A stretch of 64,000 bases of DNA, from the NCBI GenBank assembly GCA_030704615.1, contig CM060733.1, positions 54,620,001 through 54,684,000 on the forward strand. The letters run 5' to 3'. Below the pieces are notes generated by a model. That model saw only the letters and a program-made list of their open reading frames with translations. It did not search any database and was not told the origin of the DNA. Positions within the stretch are counted from its first letter, which is position 1; the number at the start of each line of letters is the position of its first letter. This document shows positions 55,051 to 64,000 of this stretch, one piece after another. The stretch comes from Takakia lepidozioides (Eukaryota > Streptophyta > Takakiopsida > Takakiales > Takakiaceae). The position numbers were made by a program, and so were the translations under genes.

Positions 55051-55359
55051 GGCTGCAGAATCAGACAAGAGATGCAGCGGCAATGAGCGACAGACAGACT
55101 AAGAATAAGAAAGCAGAGAAGAGCGGAAAAGAGAATGGAAAGAAACCAAAGCACAAAGAGGAAAGCTCACCGGGCGTGTTGCGGAGGCGACGGTTGTTGT
55201 GACGATTCGGTGCTCACGCGACTGTCTACGCCTCAAAAAGCTAACACGCACAAAGGAAAGCGGGCTCGCACAAATGGAAGGTGGACGGGCCTAAAACAAA
55301 ATAGTGCGAAAGAAGTCCAGCGGTAAGTGGAGAACAGGTATAACCCTGCATGCCGACGC

Positions 55360-56170
55360 ATGCTGCGGAGTGACGTGGCGAGATTTCACTGGCGCCTCTT
55401 TTGGCCGCCATCGCATTAAAAAGTTGCAAACCCCTCACACGTGCTGTCGGTATGAAGACTGGTTGATCATACTGGTTCAGACGCCAGAAGACTGGTTCAA
55501 CAGACTGGTTGGCAGACAAGTTGGAAGTCTTGTGCTCATGCAATCGTACCGCCGAAATTTTATTTCATCGGGAGAATGATACTGTACCATTTCCTACATT
55601 TCCTACTCTATTTTACAACTGGTATACGGTCTGCAACCCTTCGGATTGTGGAATATATGTGTGCTGCAGGTGTTGGGGCACCAACCCTCTTCCCTGTTTT
55701 GTGTAAGACCCTGGGTCGCATTTTCTATGCCTCAACGAAATCATGTTTTCTTTTCAGCGACATATTGTTGTTATCATTTACAGGACAGAAGCTCTTTACT
55801 GTCGTAGGGTGCAACATTCTTGCAGCACTCTTGGCGTCCAGCATACTTAAACCTAATGACATAACGGCCGAACCCCACTGCAAACAAACTTGCGCAACAA
55901 CAGACTCAGATGCCATTGCACGGACAGTCCAGCAGACGGAAGGCTCAACAGACTGACGAAGAGACTAACACAGAGTAATTTGTGCGACAAAAGACTGATT
56001 TCTAACAGACTAATATCCCAAAAGACAAAGTATCCCCTAGGCAGCCGGGTGATATATGAGTAGAGGCCGAATCGTAAACCGCACTTTCTGTCCAAGTTCG
56101 GATGCGGCGCGAGATCACTGACGCCCCTTCCCGCCATTGTTGCATTAATAGGTCCAGTAGACTTACACGT
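55360..56170. repeat. Direct repeat pair near the Ulp1-gene promoter
   Basis: GCGAGATTTCACTGGCGCCTC...CCGCCATCGCATTAAAAAG (about 55378-55425) is similar to GCGAGATCACTGACGCCCCT...CCGCCATTGTTGCATTAATAG (about 56108-56152). Both are followed by ACACGTG within 30 bases. Duplicated upstream sequence of the minus-strand gene is the likely explanation. Confidence 0.5.
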
Positions 56171-56720
56171 GATCATAATGACGGCTCAACAGACCCAGGC
56201 CAAACAGACTTGCGCCACAGTAGACTGACTTTGTGACAGTCTAGCTGACTGATATCAGAAGAGACGGACAGACCAGACCCAGCGCAAACAGACTTGCGCC
56301 ATAGTAGACTGACTTTGTGACAGTCTAGCTGACTGATATCAGAAGAGACGGACAGACCAGCAGTCCGACGGCTCAGCAGACTCACGACAATGCGGATAAT
56401 TAAAAGGTAGTAGTTAAACGGACTCATATCCGAAGAAATGGACTTCCAGCCGACCGACGGTTCAATAGACTGACGAAAGAAGAGACTTCGGGGATAAGAC
56501 AAGAGAAGACACTTCGGAATTCGGCAGGCAGTGACGGCCCAGTAGTCCAGTAAAGAACAGACTCGCGCCACACCAGACTGGTATCCCTACAGACCAACAG
56601 TCCAATAGACCAGACTGATATCCCATCAGAACCACGCTTGGCATCGCCGTCATGCCGTGGTTGTATTTCATCCGTCCAGCAGACTTACATATGCCCATAC
56701 TCATGGCACAACACACTGCT
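55455..56720. repeat. AGACTGGT/CAACAGACTG array in the outer MULE right arm
   Basis: AACAGACTGR, CAGCAGACTGA and TAGACTGACTTTGTGACAGT words are repeated. A unit of about 84 bases, with CAAACAGACTTGCGCCA and GACTGATATCAGAAGAGACG, occurs twice in tandem (about 56200-56285 and 56286-56362). The stretch to 57400 has no recognised gene. Confidence 0.7.
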
Positions 56721-57405
56721 TAGAGAAAGTACTGACAAAGACGTAGTCGAAGAGCTTGTTGATCCACGCGCATTTGCAGTCGTAAGGACCTCGAACATCC
56801 ACAAACAACGTGAATCCACATCTCTCAGGCTACGTCTCCTTTCCCATTGTCCAATTTTCAAGGAGACGGTAGTGGTTGAGATGTGATGTTTCAGGAGGTG
56901 CATCTGGATGTTTGAGGACCTTCGGACTGGATCCTGTTCCGTTCACACTCTCCGCAGTTCCCTGACATGTGGTGGCAGAGATGTCCTCCCCTGAACAGTC
57001 TCATCGGTGGACGTGCAATGTATACACGCCCCCACGTGTATATGCTTCTGTGATTTCCATTATCGTGTTACCAATGGTTTCCTGCTCCATACGAAGGAGC
57101 TCGGACTCGGACACACACCACAAACCGTAAACGCATGCAATTTTTCCACATATCGTCCTAAAAAATAAGCACGTCAGCACAAAACAAAGACGAAAATAGT
57201 GGAAGCATATACACGATGGTGGCTGTAGAGCCTTGCCAGCCCTCTCATGTTCAGGCACACCCTTTATCGTCATTAAAATCGCCCTAAACAAGAAGAACAG
57301 CCGCATGCGTGCAAAGTCAGCTCCGCAACATTGGACAACAAAGAGCCTCAAGAACGAGACAACAAGAACGAATGGGCGAGTTCGTGGCAAGATGTTACGA
57401 TCTTC

Positions 57406-57763
57406 CATGCCCTAAACATGGATGGCGCGGATGGGTTTCTCAGAATGGACGATTCAGATCCTTCGGCCGGCGCGGACTGGCAGACTGGTAGACTGGGGGC
57501 AACAGACGGGCACAACGGTCTGTTGGGTGGACTTGTGGGGATTGGCACAGCGGACTGGCCGACAAACTGGTGGTTTGGCGGACTGAGGGGAACTGGACTC
57601 ACGGGCAGCGGAGCGGGCGGACTGGGGCCTCGGGCGCGGCAACAGCTAGGCGACCACGCGTAGCCGGGGTTTTCAGGTGGGGGGAGCCGGGCGTCCATGC
57701 GCGGGGCCCACCGATCAGCTCGCACGTGCGCCATAACGTCCCAATTATTGTAAAATGAGAGGC
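57406..57763 (-). repeat. Right terminal inverted repeat of the outer MULE
   Basis: The complement matches 15987-16518. It has the same 25-base tip, the same GGTGGGCCCCGCGCAYGGACG block, CAGTCCGCC-type words, and the inner end at CATGCCCTAAA. It is about 170 bases shorter than the left repeat, having fewer of the inner words. Confidence 0.85.
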
Positions 57764-57772
57764 AAAAATAAA
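57764..57772. repeat. Right 9-bp target site duplication of the outer MULE
   Basis: AAAAATAAA directly follows the terminal inverted repeat, identical to 15978-15986. Confidence 0.75.
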
Positions 57773-57884
57773 ACCAAATTATTAAATATTCTGGTACATG
57801 TTTATGTTCCATGTATATGCCTGAATGTACATGTATATAGAAGTGGGTTTTTATTTTTATTTTATTAGTGGATGTTTTGAAATA

Positions 57885-58136
57885 ACAAGTCGTTGTTATG
57901 AAATAACAACGACTTGTCAACAACCAGTAGTGGAGAAGCATATTTGGGAAGATGCTTTGGTTTGAAGCATCTTTTGGCACATCACGATTGATGTATTGAA
58001 GGGTGTAGATGTGGTCAAATGGTACACACTAAGTATGTACCATTTGACCACATCTACACCCATAACCAACCCTGTCACACCCATAACAACTCGTTGTGAA
58101 GAACATCGCGTTGATGTTGTTATGGGTGTGACAGGG
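57885..58136. repeat. Four consecutive perfect hairpins
   Basis: Stem 1 is 57885-57899 with 57903-57917 (15 bp, loop GAA). Stem 2 is 57949-57957 with 57965-57973 (9 bp). Stem 3 is 58001-58026 with 58036-58061 (26 bp, loop of 9). Stem 4 is 58070-58090 with 58116-58136 (21 bp, loop of 25). All stems are without mismatch. They lie between the outer MULE and the first hydrolase gene. No coding frame fits. Confidence 0.92.
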
Positions 58137-58331
58137 ACAGCGACGGGTCGGAACAGGGACAGGGTTTGTGGTAAAAAAGTATTCCATATCCTGCTTTTGT
58201 CGAAGCTGGTCACAGATTCATGGGGTTAACTGTAGGGGTTAGCTGGTCCCCATGTTAGGTTCAAATAATTAGCTATGCAGTCGTGAGGGAGTTGTTTCTG
58301 TCTTGACAAGCTTTTCCTTGCAGAGAAAGCC

Positions 58332-59869
58332 ATGGAGGCTGCTTACAGAAGCAGGGACCTGCTGTTTCCGAGGTTTCTAGGGCTAGTTGGAGCTTTTTTA
58401 TTCAGAGTGGTGAGCTTGCTTACAATCGTTGTGGTGGTGGGAGCCCAGGTAGCAGGGGCATCCCCTGGATCTCTTCTCTTCTCTAGCCAGAAGGTCTCTA
58501 TATCCTCAACTGAGCTTTCACCTCAACTGTACTATGACTCAGCGGCTTTTTCAACTAGCAGTTTCGGAGAGAAGTCGTGCCCCACAGATCCAAGATTTGA
58601 TGCTACCCACCAGGTAAGGTATGGTGTGGATGTGGTGTGGCAGATTCCCAAGAACCCCAAGGCTATTTTGTTTCTAGCTCATGGTAGAGGATGTACATGC
58701 TTGAGCTACTTTGATCGGTCGCCCAACTGTCCCTCCTGTTATGGCCTCCCAGAGGACAGGGCAATTGTTCTAGAAGGGCTCGCTCGTGGGTATGCCTGCA
58801 TTGCCATCCAAAGCGCTGAAGGGCAATGGGAGAGCTGGCCGCCAGAGACCTCCGGAGACAAAGTCATTGTCACCAAAATCTTGAGTGAATGGAGTCACGA
58901 GCATTCACTGGAGATGTTGCCCCTGGCAGCCACGGGGAACTCAGCTGGAGGGAGTTTCACATCCATGATGGCACTCTTCCTGAATATACGGTCTCTGGTA
59001 AGTCACTCGACAGTCCTGCAAACCTGAGTAGATGAAATTGAATCCAAGGATTGTTGAATAACTTCGATGTCAAAGGAAGGCCATTTCATGACGTCCTGCA
59101 AGGTCTCCTATATGTCAGTCTCTGAATCTTACTATTCAATCTGCTCCCGCTGCTTCGCACAAGGATTAGCTGCAGAGCTCATGGGGGCCACATACAGCCT
59201 TTCCTTTGGATTGTGCTAGTGTGTACATGTGGGGGAGTCCCAAGAATGTCATCTGGCAGCTTATCTGAAATTTTCTGAGTGAAGGTGCTTATGAACGCCG
59301 TTGGAGTACATGAAGTGATTGAAACTGCAACCGACATATATCCACCCACTCTCTTCATTCATATGCCCAAGGACTCTGGCATATCGGGATTCTCTCCGCG
59401 GATTCAGAAATCATACCGTATATTGAAGGCCAAAGGATTGGAGGTAGACATTATCGCATGCTACGAATTTCCAATCGACCCCATATACTTCACCAAGCGC
59501 ATTCCTTGCCTCAGCAACGAAATTTCAGATAAGATATTCTCGGCATTGAAACTGTCCAAGTACTTGAATGATGAGAACTATCTTGCTGAAGACCCAAAAG
59601 TTGACTCGAGCTGGGAAGAATCTGTTCGATCTTCAAATGCGCTTCCCGATTGCGAGCCCAACGTCCTCTGTTGGGAGGAGCATGTCAGGGAAGAGCTAGC
59701 CGTTGCTTACGCCAACCATTCCATTACCAGTCTTGTGAAAGTTCGGATGTTTGATTGGATCGATTCCACTGTCTTCCTCCCACAGAAGAAGACTCTCACT
59801 CATTCCAGATCCCAGTTTCCATTTTGGTCTCAGGATATTCCCACTACTATGACCGCGGCTTCATTGTAA
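58332..59869 (+). CDS. Alpha/beta-hydrolase-like protein, copy A
   Basis: Two exons, 58332-58997 (donor GTAAGT) and 59285-59869 (acceptor GAGTGAAG), giving 416 residues. An N-terminal hydrophobic segment (about residues 14-43) is a signal peptide or anchor. The fold is suggested by AILFLAHGRGC (oxyanion-type HG) and ATGNSAGGSF, a GxSxG nucleophile elbow with Ser near residue 207. The second exon has YPPTLFIHMPKDSG, as found where the acid residue lies. The family is a plant lipase/esterase-like group, and the substrate is unknown. It differs from copy B at HGRGCTC versus HSAGGTP. The acceptor is not preceded by a pyrimidine tract, so the second junction is less sure, but both copies share it. 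The C-terminal 35 residues look unlike a conserved domain and may be read in a shifted frame. Confidence 0.7.
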
Positions 59870-62661
59870 TTTTGCAAGTGGAACTTGAGAACCCTTTCAG
59901 TTTCCCCAGTTTTCCACCCCATGCCGGGCATATACTGCTATCTTTTAGCTGGCGGTTTGGCTTACCTCTAGCAGTCGCCCACTAAGGCATAGGGTGAAGC
60001 ACGCAAGGTAGATAGTATGTGGGCTGGCAGGAGCCCCAGCAGCAACTCTGCCCCGGATAAATGTTACCTCTATAAACGGCAAACTACCATAAATGTTAAG
60101 AAAATACTTACACACTAGCCAATGTTAAATGTTATCTGTTAACAACTGTTTACTCCCCTCTTTGTTAACTTCCCGTCAATAAATGTTAAGTGCACCATAA
60201 AGGCTTCACCTAACACGACATAATATTATAATAAAATTACATCCTAAAACATAACCAATCAGGAGACTAGAAAGTAAGTAGGAGGTAATACTAAAGCAAT
60301 CAAATCATAAGCAAATAAGTATGTTGAATCGTTGATCCAAGGAGTGTACGCTCCACATTTTGAGACTTGACATGGAGGTTGTTCCCGAGAGACCAGACAA
60401 GGAAGAACACATGCCTCACAGTGTAATTCCAGCCCCCCCCCCAGCATTCAAGGATGCCAAAATGGCCACAGCTACAATATTTCAATATTTGGAACAAAGG
60501 CCTTATGAAGTTATGAAAACTATTTTAGCCATGAAACGCCTAGAGAAAGAACTCGATGATATGCATATTAGAGATACTCATCAGACCACAAACGATTCAT
60601 AATTCCTAACAATGACTCCATATAATTACACTTTGTTTCACAAGTGTTAATTCCATAAATCTTATATTCTGTTAATGTGTTATAATTAACCCCTTCCTAA
60701 TTTGCTTTGGCTCGAAATTCTGGCATTTTCGGGGGTCAGATACAGTGTTTTTATTTCTGGCGCAATTTCGCACTTTTTCGACCTCAAAAATCAAAATCGA
60801 ATATTCTGTCGTAAATTCCCTATTTTCTTATGGATGAAATCGCCAAAATTCTCAAAAAAAATTTTCTTGGATGAATTCGCCTAATATGGATGATATACAT
60901 GGATGAAAGTACAGAGGAGGATGATTCTGTCCAAATTTCAGTGGATGAGCAGAAAATATGGCTATTTCCTGCAAAACTCAGTAGCCAGTCCTGTTCTTTT
61001 CAAAATTTGAAAAAAAAAACACTGGTCAGATTATATGCCATAATCTGCCGTCATAATCTGCTGGGTCTCCTATTATGACAAGGTGCCCTTATGATCTGAC
61101 GCAAGCAGCTTCTACCAGCGCAAGTTGTCCTCACGCTCACTCTCGTGCTACTAGATGTTGAAATTTGAACCCTGGATCATTCCGCATTCCTCGCCCACAC
61201 AAATTACGTACAGCAACGTCCATTGGTCGTCACGTCACCTGAGACAATCTGCCATAGAGCACTGGCGGCTCCGTCGCTCGCTGGCTCTTCGACAGATTAT
61301 TCCAGGTAACGTGGCTCCCAATGCACGTCACCTAATACATAACTGTTTATTGTGTTAACCGTCTAAATGTTACTTTATTTTCCTACTCCCGACTGTTAAC
61401 ATTTATCGTGGTGCAAGGTTGAGATGCATATCGTTGACAGTGGCCGCCACCTACCCCGCCAACACTCAGCACATGTGAGGCTGCTGATCTTGTGGTAAGT
61501 AGTACGCCAGAATGTTGCACTCCAAACTCGCGGTAGATAGGGACGAAATTTGGTGAGGGTCACTATTTTGAAGTCGCTCATCCCGTCCGAAATTGGCGGC
61601 CATGCTATATTGAAGATAGAGCGCCAAAAAACCCGCTCGTGCTCTATACAACACGCCACCCCTCTGAATATGGGTCACCCACCCTTGGCCAGCGGCTCTG
61701 GCAGCGTGCCGTCATGCAAGAGCGGGCCCCATACCCCTGGATCGTCGAGCCATCCGTAGGTACCCGGCCGACTAGGCCCCATGCAATCCTCGCCCTGTCA
61801 AGCAATCGTTTTGCATTGGAGATGACTGTCCGGTACTTATTCCTAGAGAGCAGATCTTCCAGATCTTCCTGCAGATGCTGCATGTTGCAGCTTTGGATTT
61901 TTGTTGAGAATCCAATGAGAACTTTGTGTTGAAGGGAAAGCACACTGGATGGCCGCTTAGGCGTTTAGTGGAGGTCATATTGATTGGGACAAGGAAAAAA
62001 CAACCTTGTGATGAATGGACAAGACTCTGAGCTAAGTAAGTATACCATGGCCGTCCAGAGCTGAGGCAATACCTACTATTCATCACACCATGGCAGCCCC
62101 ACTCATCTGAGTCTGAGCTGTTTGAGGAAACAAGTAATCTAAAATTGTCACCTTCCAACGACAACCCGCCCATTCATCAATGGTTAACTGTGATGCCTAC
62201 ATAGTGGAATCTGTGGCAATGGCACTGCCACCTTTTCCCCAAAAAAGAACCAAAACGGTCGAGGGACCACTTGCACTGTCGAATTTGAAATCCCGACAAT
62301 CGCTGGTACACTCCGTCTTGTGTGGGTATAGCATTGATGCACTTATGAGGACACTTGCAAAGGGTCCGTAGACGCCCAATTTGAAATCCAACAATCACCA
62401 GTGCTTCACACGCTCGGATAGTGCACAATGCTCGTGTGTGGGTGACAGCATTGATGCATTACAGCGTTGCCGAGGATGCACTGAATGAGCTTTTGCAAGC
62501 CAGGAGCTGTGCACCCTAATAGGTAAGTACGTAAGTACTGTTTCTTTGAGCAATCGAAGGGTGGTGAGAAATCAAACAAGACTTAGTGTGCGGCCGATGT
62601 CCAAATGAGTCGTGAGGGGTATGTTCCTGTCTTGACAAGCTCTTCCCTGCCCAAGAAAGCC
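59870..62661. other. Spacer between the two hydrolase copies
   Basis: No gene is supported. 60040-60200 and 61320-61420 share ATAAATGTTAA and AATGTTA words in opposite orientation and may be the ends of a 1.4-kb element. 60700-61080 is AT-rich. 62279-62345 and 62378-62460 are imperfect direct repeats (AATTTGAAATCC...AGCATTGATGCA). About 60 bases before the ATG of copy B resemble those before copy A (CTGTCTTGACAAGC). Confidence 0.45.
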
Positions 62662-64000
62662 ATGGAGGCTGCGTACAGATGCAGAGATCTGCAGTCTTCG
62701 AGGCTTCTGGGGCTAGTTGGAGCTCTTTCTTTCGGAGTGGTGAGCTGGCTTACAATGGTTGTGATGGTAGGAGCCCAGGTAGCAGGAGCATCCCCTGCAT
62801 CTGTTCTCTTCTCTACCCAGATGGTCTCTATATCCTCAACTGAGCTTTCACCTCAACTGCATGACAAGTCAGCGGCTTTTTCGACTAGCACTTTCGGAGA
62901 GAAGTCGTGCCCGACAGACCCAAGATTTGATCATACCCACCAGGTAAGGTATGGTGTGGATGTGCTGTGGCAGATTCCCAAGAACCCCAAGGCTATTTTG
63001 TTTCTAGCTCACAGTGCAGGTGGTACGCCCTTGAGCTACTTTGATCGGTCGCCCAAGTGTCTCTCCTGTTATGGCCTCCCAGAGCACAGGGCAATTGTTC
63101 TAGAAGGGCTCGCTCGTGGGTATGCCTGCATTGCCATCCAAAGCGTTGGGTCGGAATGGGAGACTTGGCCGCCAGAGACCTCCACAGACAAAGTCGTTGT
63201 CACCAAAATCTTGAGTGAATGGATTCACGAGCATTCACTGGAGATGTTGCCCCTGGCAGCCACAGGGAGCTCAATTGGAGGAGATTTCACATCCATGATG
63301 GTACCCTTCCTGAATATACAATCTCTGGTAAGTCACTCGACCATCCTGCAAACCTTCAGGATTAGATGAAAGGGAAACCCAAGGATTGGTGAATCATAAC
63401 CTCCGTGTCAAAGGAAGCTCATTTCACGACGTCCTGCAAGATTTCCTATTCTACTTGTCACTCTGTGAATCTTACTATTCACGTGCTTTACTCGTTGAAC
63501 TGACTTGCCTTGTATCTGAAATTTTCTGAGTGAAGGTGGTTATGATCGCCAATGGAGCAAACGAAGTGATTGAAGCTGCAAACGAGATGTACCCACCCAC
63601 TCTCTTCATTCATATGCCCAAGGACTCTATCGAACCGCTTATCCAGCAATCATACCGTATATTGAAGGCCAAAGGAGTGAAGGTAGACATCATCGGATGC
63701 TACGAATTTCCAATCGACCCCCTATACTTCACCAAGCGCATTCCTTGCCTCAGCAACGAAACTTCAGAGAAGATATTCTCGGCATTGAAACTGTCCAAGT
63801 ACGTGAAGGATGACAATTATCTTGCTAAAAACCCAAAAGTTGACTCGAGCTGGGAAGAATCTGTTCGATTTTCAAAGGCGCTTCCCGATTGCGAGCCCAA
63901 CGTCCTCTGTTGGCGGCGGCATGTCAAGGAAGAGCTATCCATTGCTTACGCCAACCATGCCGTTACCAGTCTCACGAAAGTTCAGATGTTTGATTGGATC
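62662..64000 (+). CDS. Alpha/beta-hydrolase-like protein, copy B, cut by window end
   Basis: Tandem paralogue of copy A. Exon 1 is 62662-63327 (222 codons, as in A) and exon 2 starts at 63536 and runs off the window. It has the same hydrophobic N-terminus, AILFLAHSAGG, ATGSSIGGDF (GxSxG elbow kept, Asn to Ser and Ala to Ile against copy A), YPPTLFIHMPKDS and RIPCLSNE. The intron is 208 bases against 287 in copy A. No lesion is seen. The pair arose by local duplication of about 4.3 kb period. Confidence 0.75.

Larger units (their letters stand above)
15987..57763. mobile_element. Outer MULE transposon swollen by nested insertions (41.8 kb)
   Basis: Bounded by long inverted repeats (15987-16518 and 57406-57763) whose outer ends face outwards and begin with 25 identical bases, GCCTCTCATTTTACAATAAT and onward. 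It is flanked by a 9-bp duplication. Own genes: a SWIM-zinc-finger transposase on the plus strand (pieces 16634-17728, 29058-29331, 37098-39180) and a Ulp1-type protease gene on the minus strand (pieces 55050-54030 and 44000-39836). Three large elements inserted later: 17738-29048, 29332-37097 and about 46.0-54.019 kb. Removing them leaves roughly 14-15 kb. Ulp1-bearing MULEs are an established class. The copy is inactive because its transposase is interrupted and has stops. Confidence 0.75.

Noticed and set aside
60360-60602. 80-codon open frame (MRLDMEVVPERP...)
   Set aside because: No recognisable domain, and it lies in an AT-rich spacer that may be a mobile element.

Overview
The window reads as nuclear DNA of a land plant. 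It has GT-AG introns, a 13-exon family-1 beta-glucosidase, a cytosolic serine hydroxymethyltransferase, an F-box/kelch gene, PPR genes, and MULE, CACTA and LINE transposons. The PPR style and the SWIM-type MULE transposase remind me of non-seed plants (moss, lycophyte or fern), but that is an impression and not a proof.

Left flank (1-15.98 kb): a frameshifted F-box/kelch gene (minus); an intact beta-glucosidase gene (minus, 13 exons, 523 codons before the stop, two LINE fragments in introns); an intronless cytosolic SHMT (minus) whose 3' flank is a 350-bp sequence in three tandem copies; and a LINE copy that looks 5'-inverted.

Centre (15,987-57,763): a nested stack of transposons. The outermost is a MULE with long inverted terminal repeats and an exact 9-bp target duplication (AAAAATAAA). 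It has a SWIM transposase gene on the plus strand and a convergent Ulp1-protease gene on the minus strand. The transposase gene was broken by two later insertions. The first is an 11.3-kb MULE-like element (17,738-29,048) with its own 9-bp duplication, CTACGATGG; removing it restores the reading frame. The second is a 7.8-kb CACTA element (29,332-37,097) filled with decayed PPR copies. The Ulp1 gene is split by a further CACTA element with TNP2 and SET-domain genes, ending at 54,019. Arrays of an AGTCYGCT-like word occur only in the segments assigned to the outer MULE, which independently supports this layout.

The most unusual content is the cargo of the 11.3-kb element. Beside a transposase it carries a ten-exon gene joining a ParB-like domain to a beta-order DNA-methyltransferase-like domain. 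One intron of this gene holds seven 22-24-bp palindromes in a tandem array, and another intron holds decayed relatives. The gene has several frameshifts, so this copy is probably dead, but it shows the architecture of a transposon-borne ParB-methyltransferase.

Right flank (57.8-64 kb): four successive hairpins, then two tandem copies of an alpha/beta-hydrolase-like gene, the second cut by the window end.
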